A stretch of 64,000 nucleotides of DNA. Origin: Glutamicibacter sp. MNS18. Its GTDB lineage: Bacteria > Actinomycetota > Actinomycetes > Actinomycetales > Micrococcaceae. A model generated the notes under the pieces. That model did not search any database, was not told the DNA's origin, and worked only from the letters and a program-made list of their open reading frames with translations. The DNA lies in the NCBI RefSeq assembly GCF_026107515.2, contig NZ_JAPCHW010000003.1:398353-462352 (forward strand). The letters are read 5' to 3'. Positions 8,706-18,107 of this stretch are shown here, piece after piece (the first letter of the stretch is position 1; each line of letters opens with the position of its first letter). Both the position numbers and the translations under genes were made by a program.

Positions 8706-9020
8706 ATATTGGCCCGGATGCCACTCTTCAGGCCGACTCTTTTGCGAAGATGCCGACTGAGTGCGCATCCAGGCTGCCCGATGAGCAGGGTCGCCCGGTG
8801 GTCCTGGAAGGCACCGTGATCGGGGTGCAGATCCATCACCTGGCCGGCGGGCAAGCCCCGAAACCGATGTGGTTGTGGGCCTCCAAGCCTATAGCCGGGA
8901 ACTTGGCCGAGGTTAATCATTGGTGGTCCATGTACTTGCGCCGTTTCGATCTGGAGCACACGTTCCGATTCCTGAAGCAAAGCCTGGGTTGGGCCAAGCC
9001 AAAGCTGCAGGACCCGTTAG
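8706..9020 (+). pseudogene. NF041680-type DDE transposase, middle fragment (5' part of split gene)
   Basis: In-frame residues GPDATLQADS, then VLEGTVIGVQIHHL, PKPMWLWASKPI and RRFDLEHTFRFLKQSLGW, a pattern I recognise from the DDE transposases labelled NF041680 in actinobacteria (family name from memory). The N-terminal catalytic half is missing. The frame is interrupted exactly at 9020 by an IS1380 element and resumes at 10750 (QDPLA / AADTWTW), which proves the insertion order. Confidence 0.8.
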
Positions 9021-9067
9021 CCCGGGGGTTTCATCGTTTGAGGCGTCATTAACCTTCTTTAACGAGG

Positions 9068-9137
9068 AAAAGGTGACCTGAACTGGGAAAATAGAGGTGT
9101 CTAAGCTTCATCCACCCAGTTCAAAGGATCACCTTTT
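9068..9137. repeat. Imperfect inverted repeat before the IS1380 transposase
   Basis: AAAAGGTGACCTGAACTGGG (9068-9087) faces CCCAGTTCAAAGGATCACCTTTT-like sequence at 9115-9137. The arms pair with a 3-nt bulge. It ends 2 nt before the transposase start, so in RNA it could sequester the start region or, read from outside, fold to limit transposase expression from flanking promoters (inference). Confidence 0.6.
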
Positions 9138-9139
9138 CG

Positions 9140-10523
9140 ATGCACCATTCTACCCGCGTTTTCCCGCATGTCCCGGCCCAACTCACCAGCCAAGCACTGG
9201 TATCCCAAGCAGGACTCGGGGTACTGACCAGCTTCCTCAACGCCCTGGATTTCCGCCAGCTCTGCGAGGACAGGTTCTCCCAGTTCGTTCCTGCCACGGC
9301 CATTCATCGCCCGGGGAAGATGATCGCTGGCCTGGCCATCATGCTCGCTGCTGGGGGCGAGCAAGTCACCGATATCGACCAGCTCAGCGCCTCACCGGGG
9401 CTCTTCGGACCGGTCGCCTTTCGAAGCCACGATCAGCCGCATGATGGCCCGGATCAAGGACCAGCCCGAAGCGTTCGACTACGCGTTCGCCACTATGCAC
9501 CGCACCTTGCGCTCCCGGGTGTGGGCCGCAGCCGGGACCCGCAGCCCCGCCGCCCGGGCCAGCGTCAAGAACCCATTAATCATCGACCTCGATGCCACGT
9601 TGGTGCACGTGCACTCCGATAAGGAACACGCTACGGGCACCTATAAGCGCGGCTTCGGGTTCGCTCCGATGACCGCTTCGGTGGATTACGGCAAAGAGAA
9701 CGGCACCGGCGAAACCCTGGCCGTGCTCCTACGCCCCGGCAACAAGGGCGCGAACTCAGCGAAGGATCACATCACCGTCTTGGGCCAGGCTTTAGCGCAG
9801 CTGCCCGAGGACTTCTATACCAAGGACGGGGCGTTGATTGGTGAGAAGATCTTGGTGCGCACCGACAGCGCTGGTGCCTCACGCGAGTTCCTGCACCACC
9901 TTCACGCACTGGGAATCCAGTTCTCCACTTCCTACGCCCTGCCGGTGGTCAATGAACGGTTCATCCGGTGGATCAATGAGAAGAAGTACTGGGAATCGGC
10001 CACCGATCAACACGGCAACCTGCGCGATGACGCGTGGGTGATCGATGCGAGCAAAGTGCTGGTACTGAAGGACTACCCGCCCGGCACCCGCATCTATCTG
10101 CGCGCCGAGCCGCTACATCCCGGGGCGAAAGCCTCACTGTTCGACACCGACGGCAACCGCATCACCGCGTTCCTCACGAACGCGCCACGCTACAACCCGG
10201 CGTTTCTTGACGCACGGCACCGGGCCCGGGGACGGTGTGAAAACAGGATCAAAACCTTGAAGGCCTGCGGGCTGGGCAAGTTGCCCTACTGGTCCTTCAC
10301 AGCGAACCAGGCCTGGGCGAACCTGGCCGTACTGGCCATGAACCTCACCTGCTGGATTCAACTCGCGGTGCTCCCGGTGGGGCATCCTGCCGGCTGCTGG
10401 GATGTGAAGCGGTGGCGCTACCGGCTGTACGCGATCGCGGGCAAACTGATCAGCACCGGAAGGCAAACCCGGCTACTTATCCCCACAACGGCACCGGAAT
10501 CAGCGCTACTCATCGACCTGTAG
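9140..10523 (+). pseudogene. IS1380-family transposase, frameshifted
   Basis: The N-terminal part reads from ATG 9140 (MHHSTRVFPHVPAQLTSQ) through the helical DNA-binding region to SASPGLFGPVA. The rest reads in another frame from about 9420 (SRMMARIKDQPEAFDYAF) with the DDE-type segments NPLIIDLDATLVHVHSDKEH, ILVRTDSAGASREFL and the C-terminal RARGRCENRIKTLKACGLGK. The shift is one extra base in the run gcctttcg at 9419-9422. IS1380 is not known for programmed frameshifting, so I treat it as inactivating, or as a sequencing error. Combined length (~460 aa) is normal. Confidence 0.85.
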
Positions 10524-10749
10524 GAACGAACCCACGCAGGGTACCGGCAGTGCCGCCAGGGCCACCTGCCCGCCTGAACCGGCCCCTACCTTGCCCGTCA
10601 ACGAGATGAAAGACCACGACCGGAACAGTGGAGCCCGGCACCCACACCAGTGATGCTGGTGCCATCCGCGACCCCGAAACAGGAGAAAGCCGCTGACTCC
10701 CAGAAAAATCGGAAATCAGCGGCCTCAATGCTCCGATGAAACCGTTGGG

Positions 10750-11039
10750 TTAGCGGCGGATACCTGGACCTGGGTGGTGGTCGCTGCGTACACTATGCTG
10801 TGTTTAACCCGGACTGTGGCGTTAGGGCGCCAGTTACCGTGGCAGGCAAAGGTTGCGGACCCGCTGGCATTCAGTCCGGGCCGGTGCGTCAGACCTATCG
10901 GCGTGTGTGCCAGAATCTGGTGTATCCGGCGAACCCGCCGTTAGCTACCAGGCCAGGCCCGGGACGGCCCAAAGGCAGCCGAAACCGGCACAAAGCATGC
11001 ATCCAACCCGTCGGCTTGGCCCACCACAAGGTTAAATAG
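10750..11039 (+). pseudogene. NF041680-type DDE transposase, C-terminal fragment (3' part of split gene)
   Basis: Continuation of the gene broken at 9020: LAADTWTWVVVAAYTMLCLT and later NLVYPANPPLATRPGPGRPK with the basic tail GSRNRHK typical of this family. A one-base deletion near 10882-10885 (ccggtgcg, expected cgggtgcg) shifts the frame between ADPLAFSPGR and VRQTYRRVCQ. Thus the host transposase carries a frameshift as well as the IS insertion. Confidence 0.75.
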
Positions 11040-11107
11040 CTGAAGTCTAGTGCCATCAACATTCAGCTAAAGGTTCTTTCGAAACAAAGGTCCTTTGGCA
11101 TAATGGC

Positions 11108-11713
11108 TCATCTCTGCAAGAGAGTTAGTACCCAAGTCACATAGCTTATCCATGTCACTAGAACGACAGCTAAGCCTGCCCAACCAGCGAGCTTTGACTT
11201 CTGTAAGGATCTTTCGTTACTAGTTTTCATTGCCTTAACAGTGGTGTCCGCAAGAGGAAGTGGCTTCTGTAGCCTGACGTCTGGTTCTCCCGAGCAAAGA
11301 AATCTCACCGCATTTTCACCATTTTGCCGTGCTATAAGACGCGGCCTCAACTCCAGGCGGTTCCCTTCCAAACACCATGATTCACTGTTCAAGATATCGT
11401 CTATGGGCTTTGTTTGATCACCTAGATGGAACACCAGAGGTTCCTTACCGTCAAAATCACGCTTTTTAATGTCAACTCGGCCCACGCTACGAACCCCAAT
11501 TTCTAAAGCATACGGTTCTTGCACTTCCGATCCATCGACAAATACCTTCAGACGTTGAGAGAAAATGCCTGCGCTTCGCATAAGAGGAATTACCTCTACT
11601 CGGTACTCCAGAATCTTCTTAGGGTATGGCTTCAAGTACGACAACAGAGGTATGACAAGGCCTAAGGCAGTGAGAATCGCAGCAACGATGGTCACCCCAA
11701 GTACTGCATCCAT
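11108..11713 (-). CDS. Double-TM protein with central beta-rich domain (island cargo)
   Basis: 201 aa. A TM helix at residues ~4-24 (VLGVTIVAAILTALGLVIPL), a ~130 residue soluble region, and a second TM near the C-terminus (WAGLAVVLVTWISYVTWVL). The middle contains RLKVFVDGSEVQEPYALEIG, RSVGRVDIKKRDFDGKEP and RPRLIARQNGENAVRF, an order found in many uncharacterised actinobacterial membrane proteins. ATG 11713 has AAAAGG 7 nt upstream. The gene is AT-rich compared with its surroundings and stands alone between transposase remnants. Function unknown; a defence or immunity role is only a guess from context. Confidence 0.65.
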   Translation of the reverse strand: MDAVLGVTIVAAILTALGLVIPLLSYLKPYPKKILEYRVEVIPLMRSAGIFSQRLKVFVDGSEVQEPYALEIGVRSVGRVDIKKRDFDGKEPLVFHLGDQTKPIDDILNSESWCLEGNRLELRPRLIARQNGENAVRFLCSGEPDVRLQKPLPLADTTVKAMKTSNERSLQKSKLAGWAGLAVVLVTWISYVTWVLTLLQR

Positions 11714-11945
11714 CGATTTACCTTTTTCTCTCCACTGCATCCACGTTATTCACACCTATACCAGAAAGCACTAACGTTTTGGTATTTACGACCTGTCTTT
11801 GCCCCTAACCCTGAAAGCACACGCTTATGTGCAATCTGTAGTCCTGGTCATGACTCCCCTTAAGCAAATTACTCCGAGATATGGGGTATTGCGGTCCGTT
11901 CAGGATTAGGAAGTTTATGATCTGCGCCTTCTACTAAGCTTTCGA

Positions 11946-13275
11946 GGCTCTTCAAGATTCAGGGTGTAAACGAGGTCTGAAGCCCCGGCTTCCAACCACG
12001 AGCGTGCGATATGGTGCGTCAGGTTTTCGAATCCGAACGCGATACAGCGTAGGTGTTCCAGCCTGCCGTTGATCGCTTCGGTGGGCCCATTCGAGCTTCC
12101 ACGGTGCTCGAAGTGCGCGAGGATATCGGTTTTTCGGCGCTTGAGGGCTCCGCCAAGCTTTTTCAGCTCGGGCAGTCCCTTGGGGGTCTTGGTCCCGATG
12201 CTGTTGATCAGCTGTTCCATGGCTCACCGGCCGACTTCGGCTTTCGGTTGCCGGTAGGCGTCCACCATTCGTTGGGACACGCTCCAGGTCAGCTCCACCT
12301 GTTCGTAGGCCTTGTTCGTGAATAGCTGGGCGATCCGTTTCTTTTGCTTCTCAGTGGCCAGCGATAATCCCATGGTCAAGGTCCGCCGGCACTTGTATAG
12401 CGGGTCCTGTTTCCGGCCCCGCCGCCCATGCTGTTCACACTGAACCCGCTGCCGGGTGGTATCCAACGCTTCGGAGGCCAGCTTCACGATCTGGAAAGGA
12501 TCCAGTACTTCCACCGCGTTCTCCAGTTCCTCGGCGGCAGCGGTCTTGAAGCCGGTGAACCCATCCATGGCAACCACTTCGATCCCATCCTCCCACTGGG
12601 TGTCACGTTCAGCCAGCCAGGTTTTGAACACCGCCTTGGAGCGGCCAGAGACCATGTCCAGTAAGCGAGAGGGGCCGGTGCCATCACGCACACCGGTGAG
12701 GTCCACGATGACCGTCACGTACTTGTCCCCGCTCTTGGTATGCCGCCAGACATGCTCATCCACACCCAGTACCTTCACCCCGTCAAACCGGGTTCAATCG
12801 TTGATCAGCACGCGGTGACCTTCGGCCAGAATCGCGTCGTTGGCAGTGTTCCAGGTGTCCCCGAGACCCCCGGCGATCCTGGCGACCGAGAGGTGCTGGC
12901 AAACCAGCCCGTTCAGTGCCCACCGCAACCCGGTGCGGGAGATTGCCTGTCGTGGTGCCACCGCCGTGCCCAGGTCGTCACGCCACACACGGTGGCAGTG
13001 CTGGCACCGGTAGCGGCGGTGCCTGATCACCAGAACGGTCGGCCGCCAACCGAAGGGCTCATGGGCGAGCCTGCAGGTCACGGTATCGCGGGGAACCCCG
13101 ACCGCACCGCAGGTACGGCACCACGGATCAGGTGTCGTGACCTCGCAGAGGATCTCTGCTTTCACTGCTGTGAGGTGCTGGCCGGTTGCGGTCAGTCCCA
13201 GCTGGTCCAGGCGGGTGAAGCTCGTCAGATCGGGTGCGGTGCTTTACGGGTCTACACTCCCAATCCTGCAGAGCC
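11946..13275 (-). mobile_element. ISL3-family insertion sequence, ~1330 bp
   Basis: Terminal inverted repeats begin GGCTCTTCAAGATT (left, 11946) and GGCTCTGCAGGATT (right, complement, ending at 13275) and match at 20 of 26 positions. The only gene is an ISL3-type transposase on the minus strand whose original stop lies inside the left repeat. No 8-bp target duplication was found in the flanks, so one side may have been rearranged. Confidence 0.85.
11952..13240 (-). pseudogene. ISL3-family transposase with two nonsense codons and a frameshift
   Basis: N-terminal zinc-binding part: CRTCGAVGVPRDTVTCRLAH and RHRRYRCQHCHRVW. Catalytic DDE part: KVLGVDEHVWRHTKSGDKYV, VVAMDGFTGFKTAAAEEL and the C-terminal HRGSSNGPTEAINGRLEHL. 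Lesions: in-frame TGA at 12794-12796 (between LIND and TRFDG), in-frame TGA at 12224-12226 (after KAEVGR), and a missing G that replaces the family ending GGFRPRLHPES with another frame near 11975-11985. Otherwise full length. The upstream start is uncertain. Confidence 0.88.
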
Positions 13276-13629
13276 CAATTACCGGGCCAGTGCACGGCTG
13301 AATCAGGAAGCCGCCGTTCAGGAACCGGTCACAGATGATGGGGAATCCAACGTGACACACTTGGAGGATCAGGCGGCTGATCGTGAAGAGTCCACTGAAA
13401 CTCATCAGGCCGCCTCCGCCCACGCGGAGGGGCGGTGCCGCTCGATGAGCGCGGCCGAGGCCTGCGAAAGGGAGAATGCACCGTAGTTGGGCTTTCCGGC
13501 AACATCTCACGCGACAGGAATTACCCAGCATGCCGAGTCTGGGGCTACGACGGCTACTGCTACTCTCGCACGCGCCCGAGCACTGCAAGGGTTTCCGCAT
13601 CGCGCTTCTGCTTGGCTCTTCTATGTCTG
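13276..13629. other. No intact gene; IS110 3' flank
   Basis: About 350 bp between the ISL3 right end and the IS110 stop codon. It contains the likely 3' non-coding part of the IS110 element (TTGACAGACATAGAAG on the minus strand). ORFs across it are GC-biased read-through frames without family motifs. Confidence 0.5.
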
Positions 13630-14617
13630 TCAAGCCGTTTCTTGGACTTTTTTCGCTTGGGCCGCGGCACTCAGGATCCTGAATATACGATGGGCCAGAT
13701 AGCGCTTGATGCAACGTCGGACTTCCTTGTCGGTCTTGCCTTCGGAGCGACGCTTTTCGACATAGTCGCAGGTCTCGGTGTCGTAGGTCATCCTGGTGAT
13801 CGCAGCCATATGCAAGGCGCTGTTGAGTCTTCGATCGCCACCCCGGTTCTGCAGATGCCGAACTTTGTTCCCCGACGATGCAGGGATAGGATTGACTCCC
13901 GCCAGGAAGGCGAAGGCAGCCTGGCTACGGGACCCATCCCTCGTGTGACCACGCCACCAAGCATTTCGCCGCGGTCACCGCCCGGAAGCCCTTCTCCTCG
14001 AGCAGGGGTGCCGCCTCACTGACCTTGACCAGCTCGTCCAACTTCTGCTCGTTGGACTTCAACTGCTCCTCCAGGCCCAGAACGTGCTTGGCCAATCGGA
14101 CAGCCTCGGCACGGGCGATACCCAAGGCCAGATCTTCCTCGCGCTCACGCCACCGGGAGATCTCCTCGATCTGGACCGGGGTGAGCTTCTTACGCGCATC
14201 AATCCCGAGGTCGTTGCTTCGCACCAAGGCATTAAGGGCATTGATCGAACGAGTACGGTCCTTGGACATGGATTCCCGGGCGGTCACTAGGATCCGCAGG
14301 CCCTGGCGGATCCCTTCATTCAGGCGGGGACGGCGCAGTTTCTCCACCGGCAGCGGAAGCACGGCCATGGCCATCCGGTGGGCATCCAACACGTCGGACT
14401 TGCCGACGCCGCGGTTCTTCCTGGCGTCCATGCGCGGGGCCTCTGTGACGGGGAATCCGTGGGTGGCCACGGTGCCGGCTAGGATCGCCCCGTAAGACGC
14501 GGCTCCTTCGATGACCCAGAGGGTGTCGGCGTCGGCGTCGGTGCGCCGGGCCACCCATTTGATGGCCCGGTTGATACCAGCCGTGGTGGTGGGGAATGAA
14601 TCGTCCCGGGTTTCATG
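13630..14617 (-). pseudogene. IS110-family transposase, 5'-truncated and frameshifted
   Basis: DEDD-type IS110 transposase: TLWVIEGAASYGAILAG, APRMDARKNRGVGKSDVLDA (RuvC-like acidic residues), RWREREEDLALGIARAEAVR, then the C-terminal Transposase_20 part FLAGVNPIPASSGN and HMAAITRMTYD. A one-base insertion (gggtcccg, expected gggtccg) near 13925-13930 breaks the frame after SHEG. The N-terminus is lost at a tandem repeat near 14620, so the element's left end, where IS110 elements encode their bridge RNA, is missing. Confidence 0.85.
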
Positions 14618-14619
14618 CC

Positions 14620-14661
14620 GTTCCTATTTAAGAGTTCCTATTTAAGAGTTCCTAATTAAGA
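14620..14661. repeat. Three tandem 14-bp repeats
   Basis: GTTCCTATTTAAGA occurs at 14620-14633 and 14634-14647, and a one-base variant GTTCCTAATTAAGA at 14648-14661. The array sits exactly where the IS110 coding sequence is cut off, so it may mark a junction created by insertion or slippage. Confidence 0.8.
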
Positions 14662-15263
14662 GAATGGAACATGATTTCACGTGGGTGCTCAAAAGAGGCT
14701 CATGGTGAGCGATACGGTTTCTCAGCGCGCGTGCCCCCTCTGCAGGTAGTACTGAACAACATATTCATTTGTGATAGCGGAGAATCCTTTGCTCAAAACT
14801 TGTGACCACAGAAGGCGAGCTGCATACTCCTTTACTGTTTAGTATTGGGAAAGTTGCCCAGAAAACCACCAACAGCTGGACTTCCACCGATATACATTGC
14901 CCGCCTCTTCGGCGAGCGCATGGCACCGAAGGGCTCCGGGTCTTTTCGGATGCTGAGTAGAGCTTTGGGGGTTCTTGGGCGCCGTTGGCGTTGATCTTGG
15001 CACGCCCGTAAGGTTCCCGTCGTTGAGGCGCGGGAACGCGGGGGTCTTCAGAATTCCTCCTCGCAGTGCCAAACTGTATAAATGAGTGCCATACCTTATC
15101 GTTCGCGGGGCTTTGTCTCAGGTACAGGTGTGGCCCGCGTGGGCCCTGACGTCCGACGACTTGTTGGCGCGTCCTGGCAGGCGTCGCCCAGTTAGCTTCG
15201 CTCGAACATTTCTTCCGGTTCTACTTTTGGCGACTCATCCCTCCCGCGAAAGCTTCCGCACCC
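14662..15263. other. 600 bp without a recognisable gene; right edge of the island
   Basis: Neither strand offers an ORF with an RBS or a known motif. An ORF at 14839-15072 (minus) is Arg/Pro-rich and unconvincing. Composition moves from mixed to GC-rich towards the LuxR-type gene. No copy of the tRNA-His 3' end was seen here. Confidence 0.45.
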
Positions 15264-17870
15264 ATGACTGGCCCGATTGCTAACCTCCCGGCATTGCTCC
15301 CATCCCGCCGCAAGCCATTGCAGGACGCCATGCAGGCGGCACGTGGCGGCGAGACGGTCTTTGTTGCCGGAGCTCTGGGAAGCGGGCGCACCACCTTTGC
15401 CTTGTCGTTGTTTCGACAGCTCGGGCATCATTTCTACTGGGTGACCGGAGCCGCGGCGCTGCGTGAGGTTCCCTTTGCCGTACTGACCGGCTTGTGCTCG
15501 CAAATCCCTGATACGCAACAATCCGCCGGAACCCCGGGGTCGATGATTGCGGCACTGACCGGCTTGGTGACGCATACCGAAACCTGGATTCTCCTGGACC
15601 GGGCCGAGGAGGTTGATGAGCAAAGCGCGGCCGTGCTGGCGCAGTTGGCCACGGCCCAACACCTGCATTTGGTGGTCGCCACCTGCGGTTTGCGCCAGTT
15701 GCCCCAGTGTCTGGGGCAACTGGCGGCCATGCACCATTCACACCGGGTGCAGATCAAGCCGCTGGATATGAACGATGCACAGTTCATGGCCAGCGAGCAT
15801 CTGGGTGGGCCGGTGAATTCCACGACGACCCGGCGGTTGCTGCAGAGCTCCGGTGGCAGCCCCTTGCATTTACGCGAACTGATGGCCGATGCGCGGGCGG
15901 TTAACGCCTTGTGCCTGGCCGGCGGCTACTGGACCTTGCATCCGCTGTGGGAGCCCACCGGCGAGCGCATCACCGATCTGGTACATACCCGGTTGTCCCA
16001 ACAGGCCGAACCCTTGCGCGCGACCGTAGTGAGGATCGCGATCACCGGCACCCTTCCCCTGCCCTTGGCCCGTACCCTGCTTGGTGCCGCGGAACTTGAT
16101 GCGGTGGTGGATGCCGGGCTGGCCCGGATCCGGCACCACGGGTCGCAGTCGAATGGATCGCGCAGTGTGGGGCTGGTGCCTGACCTTCCGGCGTCCACCG
16201 TTGTGGCGTCCCTGGGCCGTGGCGAGTTGCGCTCCCATCTGGAATCGCTGATCACCGCCGTGGACGGGGTGGTCCTGGGCGAGAAAACGCGGACGAATAT
16301 CGCGGTGTTGTGTCGTGAGGTGGGGATCGAACCTCCTGCGGCGGATCTGCTGAAAACCGTGTCGACGACCCTGGCCGCCCAGCGGTATTCCAGCGTGTTG
16401 TCGTTGACCGAACATTTGGAGAGCGAGGTACTGGGCGAAGAAGAGTACCTTCGACTGCTTGCCGCCCGGGCCATGGCCCAACATGAGTCCGGCGACTCGG
16501 CGGCCGGGCTGGCCACCCTGGGCCAGGTGCAGGGAACCTCGAACCCGATCGTGCGTCTGGCGGCGGCCCAAATCCACCTCTCTCGTGGCCAACTGGATCA
16601 GGCGCTGGGCCTCTTGGAAGCCCGGGCGCAGGATCCTCCCAAGGTGGAGGCGTTGCGCCAGATCGTGCTGAACGCGAAGGGGTCACCGGATACCGCCCAC
16701 CTGTTGCTTCGGTACTCAACGGATCCACGGCTGTCGACGGATCTGCAGGTCCAGGCGCTGACCCAGTACTGTGTCTGGCTGGCCTATCGGGGACGCCCCT
16801 CGCGCACTGTGGACCTGCTTGTTGAGCGTTTGATGTCGGTCGGTTGGCCGGAGATCAGTCCCAGCGGGCAAGGCCGGTTGTTTGCGGCCCTGCATCCGGT
16901 ACTGCTCATGGAAGGCAGCACCCACCATGAGCTGCATTCCAAGCTGGTGGGCATGGAGGAAAAGGTGCCCTTGGTCAATTGCTCCCGCTACCTGCTGGCG
17001 CGTGGATCGATCGAGCTGGACCAGGGGCATGCCGGGGCTGCGGTACATTCGCTGGCCCAGGCCATGTCGCTGGCGCAGCTGTGTGACCCGGAGCTGATGC
17101 TGGGTGTCATGGCCGCCTTGCGGGCCCGGGCCGCTGGCATGCTGGGTGACCGGGAGCAGATGCGCCGCTGCCTGGACATCGCCGAGTCCGGCAACTGGGC
17201 AGAGGGTAAGTGGTCCCGGCTGGAAGCCGAGCGTGCCCTGCTCCCGGTGATCCTGCAGCTGCGCGGTTCGCAGGAAGCCCGGGCCCATGCCGGTGCGTTG
17301 CTCGGTCAGGCGGAAGAGCTCGGCCTGCCGATGCTGACGCTACGGATCCAGCACGATGCCTGGCGTCTGGGCTTGAGCGAGGATCCCGTGCCCTTCAGTT
17401 CCCTGGCCGGGCAGCTGGAAGGGGAATTGGCCAAGACCTTGTCCGGGTATGCCGCGGCCGTGGATACCCTGGGGCCCGAACTTGAGCAGCTGGTGCAAAG
17501 GCATGTGGACCAGGGCCGCCTGTTGTACGCCGCGGAACTGGCCAACCATGGTTCGGAGGTGGCCCTGGCCCGTGGAATGCGTGCACGGTCCTCGCAACTG
17601 CTGGGCTTGTGCGCCGATATCTGCCGCCCCCTGGCCAGTGTGAACACCCCCCGCCTGGGCCGGGCCCGGATCGATCCGGGGCTGCTGAGCGATCGTGAGT
17701 TCGCCGCCTGCACCCGTGCGGCACGGGGTGAAAGCAACACGGCGATCGCCGCGGCACTGTTCCTCTCCCCCCGGACCGTCGAGGGGCATCTGCAGCGATC
17801 CTACGCAAAACTCGGGATCCGCGACCGTCGACAACTGATTGATGAGTCGGAGGGCACCCCAGGCGCTTGA
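15264..17870 (+). CDS. Large ATP-binding LuxR-family (LAL) transcriptional regulator
   Basis: 868 aa. N-terminal STAND-type ATPase: Walker A GALGSGRTTFALS (~residues 37-49), Walker B WILLDRAEEVD (~110-120), followed by a long helical, TPR-like middle. The C-terminal ~60 residues form a LuxR/GerE helix-turn-helix: LLSDREFAACTRAARGESNT and SPRTVEGHLQRSYAKLGI. The length matches LAL/MalT-type regulators. The inducer and targets are unknown; the gene stands alone. ATG 15264 lacks a good RBS. It is the first core-type gene behind the island. Confidence 0.9.
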   Translation: MTGPIANLPALLPSRRKPLQDAMQAARGGETVFVAGALGSGRTTFALSLFRQLGHHFYWVTGAAALREVPFAVLTGLCSQIPDTQQSAGTPGSMIAALTGLVTHTETWILLDRAEEVDEQSAAVLAQLATAQHLHLVVATCGLRQLPQCLGQLAAMHHSHRVQIKPLDMNDAQFMASEHLGGPVNSTTTRRLLQSSGGSPLHLRELMADARAVNALCLAGGYWTLHPLWEPTGERITDLVHTRLSQQAEPLRATVVRIAITGTLPLPLARTLLGAAELDAVVDAGLARIRHHGSQSNGSRSVGLVPDLPASTVVASLGRGELRSHLESLITAVDGVVLGEKTRTNIAVLCREVGIEPPAADLLKTVSTTLAAQRYSSVLSLTEHLESEVLGEEEYLRLLAARAMAQHESGDSAAGLATLGQVQGTSNPIVRLAAAQIHLSRGQLDQALGLLEARAQDPPKVEALRQIVLNAKGSPDTAHLLLRYSTDPRLSTDLQVQALTQYCVWLAYRGRPSRTVDLLVERLMSVGWPEISPSGQGRLFAALHPVLLMEGSTHHELHSKLVGMEEKVPLVNCSRYLLARGSIELDQGHAGAAVHSLAQAMSLAQLCDPELMLGVMAALRARAAGMLGDREQMRRCLDIAESGNWAEGKWSRLEAERALLPVILQLRGSQEARAHAGALLGQAEELGLPMLTLRIQHDAWRLGLSEDPVPFSSLAGQLEGELAKTLSGYAAAVDTLGPELEQLVQRHVDQGRLLYAAELANHGSEVALARGMRARSSQLLGLCADICRPLASVNTPRLGRARIDPGLLSDREFAACTRAARGESNTAIAAALFLSPRTVEGHLQRSYAKLGIRDRRQLIDESEGTPGA

Positions 17871-18077
17871 TCCGTACCGGTGAGGCACTACCTAAATATG
17901 GCTACCGGGCTACTCGGTACTACTGCAATTCCCCGGGCTGGCCAATAAGCTAGTGTCAATTGGCCACAAGGTACTCGAACGCTTTGGGGGGCGTGCCACA
18001 CGGTCGATTGCAAGTATGCCAGGTCTATACGGAGTGCATCTGCAGGTGCATTTCGAGTGACGGCGGCCGATACCGGG

Positions 18078-18107
18078 AAAAGCCAGCACCCACAAGTGCT
18101 GGCTTTT
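18078..18107 (+). terminator. Terminator hairpin between the LuxR-type and AKR genes
   Basis: AAAAGCCAGCAC, loop CCACAA, GTGCTGGCTTTT: a perfect 12-bp stem ending in T4. It lies ~210 nt after the LuxR-type stop, so it may also end a short RNA transcribed from between (see findings). Confidence 0.75.

Larger units (their letters stand above)
9021..10749 (+). mobile_element. IS1380-family insertion sequence, 1729 bp
   Basis: Ends are imperfect inverted repeats CCCGGGGGTTTCATCG (left) and CCCAACGGTTTCATCG (right, complement), 13 of 16 identical. A direct repeat TTAG flanks both sides (9017-9020 and 10750-10753), a 4-bp target duplication fitting IS1380. Removing the element plus one TTAG restores the reading frame of the host transposase. 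The element carries one transposase gene with a frameshift. Confidence 0.9.

Noticed and set aside
11915-11951. Extension of the ISL3 transposase frame beyond the left inverted repeat
   Set aside because: The family ending GGFRPRLHPES sits in another frame and stops inside the repeat; the extension is a product of the 1-bp deletion.
14620-14661. Tandem 14-bp repeats as a CRISPR array
   Set aside because: Repeats are directly adjacent with no spacers and no cas genes are in the window.
14839-15072. 77 aa minus-strand ORF at the right edge of the island
   Set aside because: No expression signals, low-complexity Pro/Arg content.
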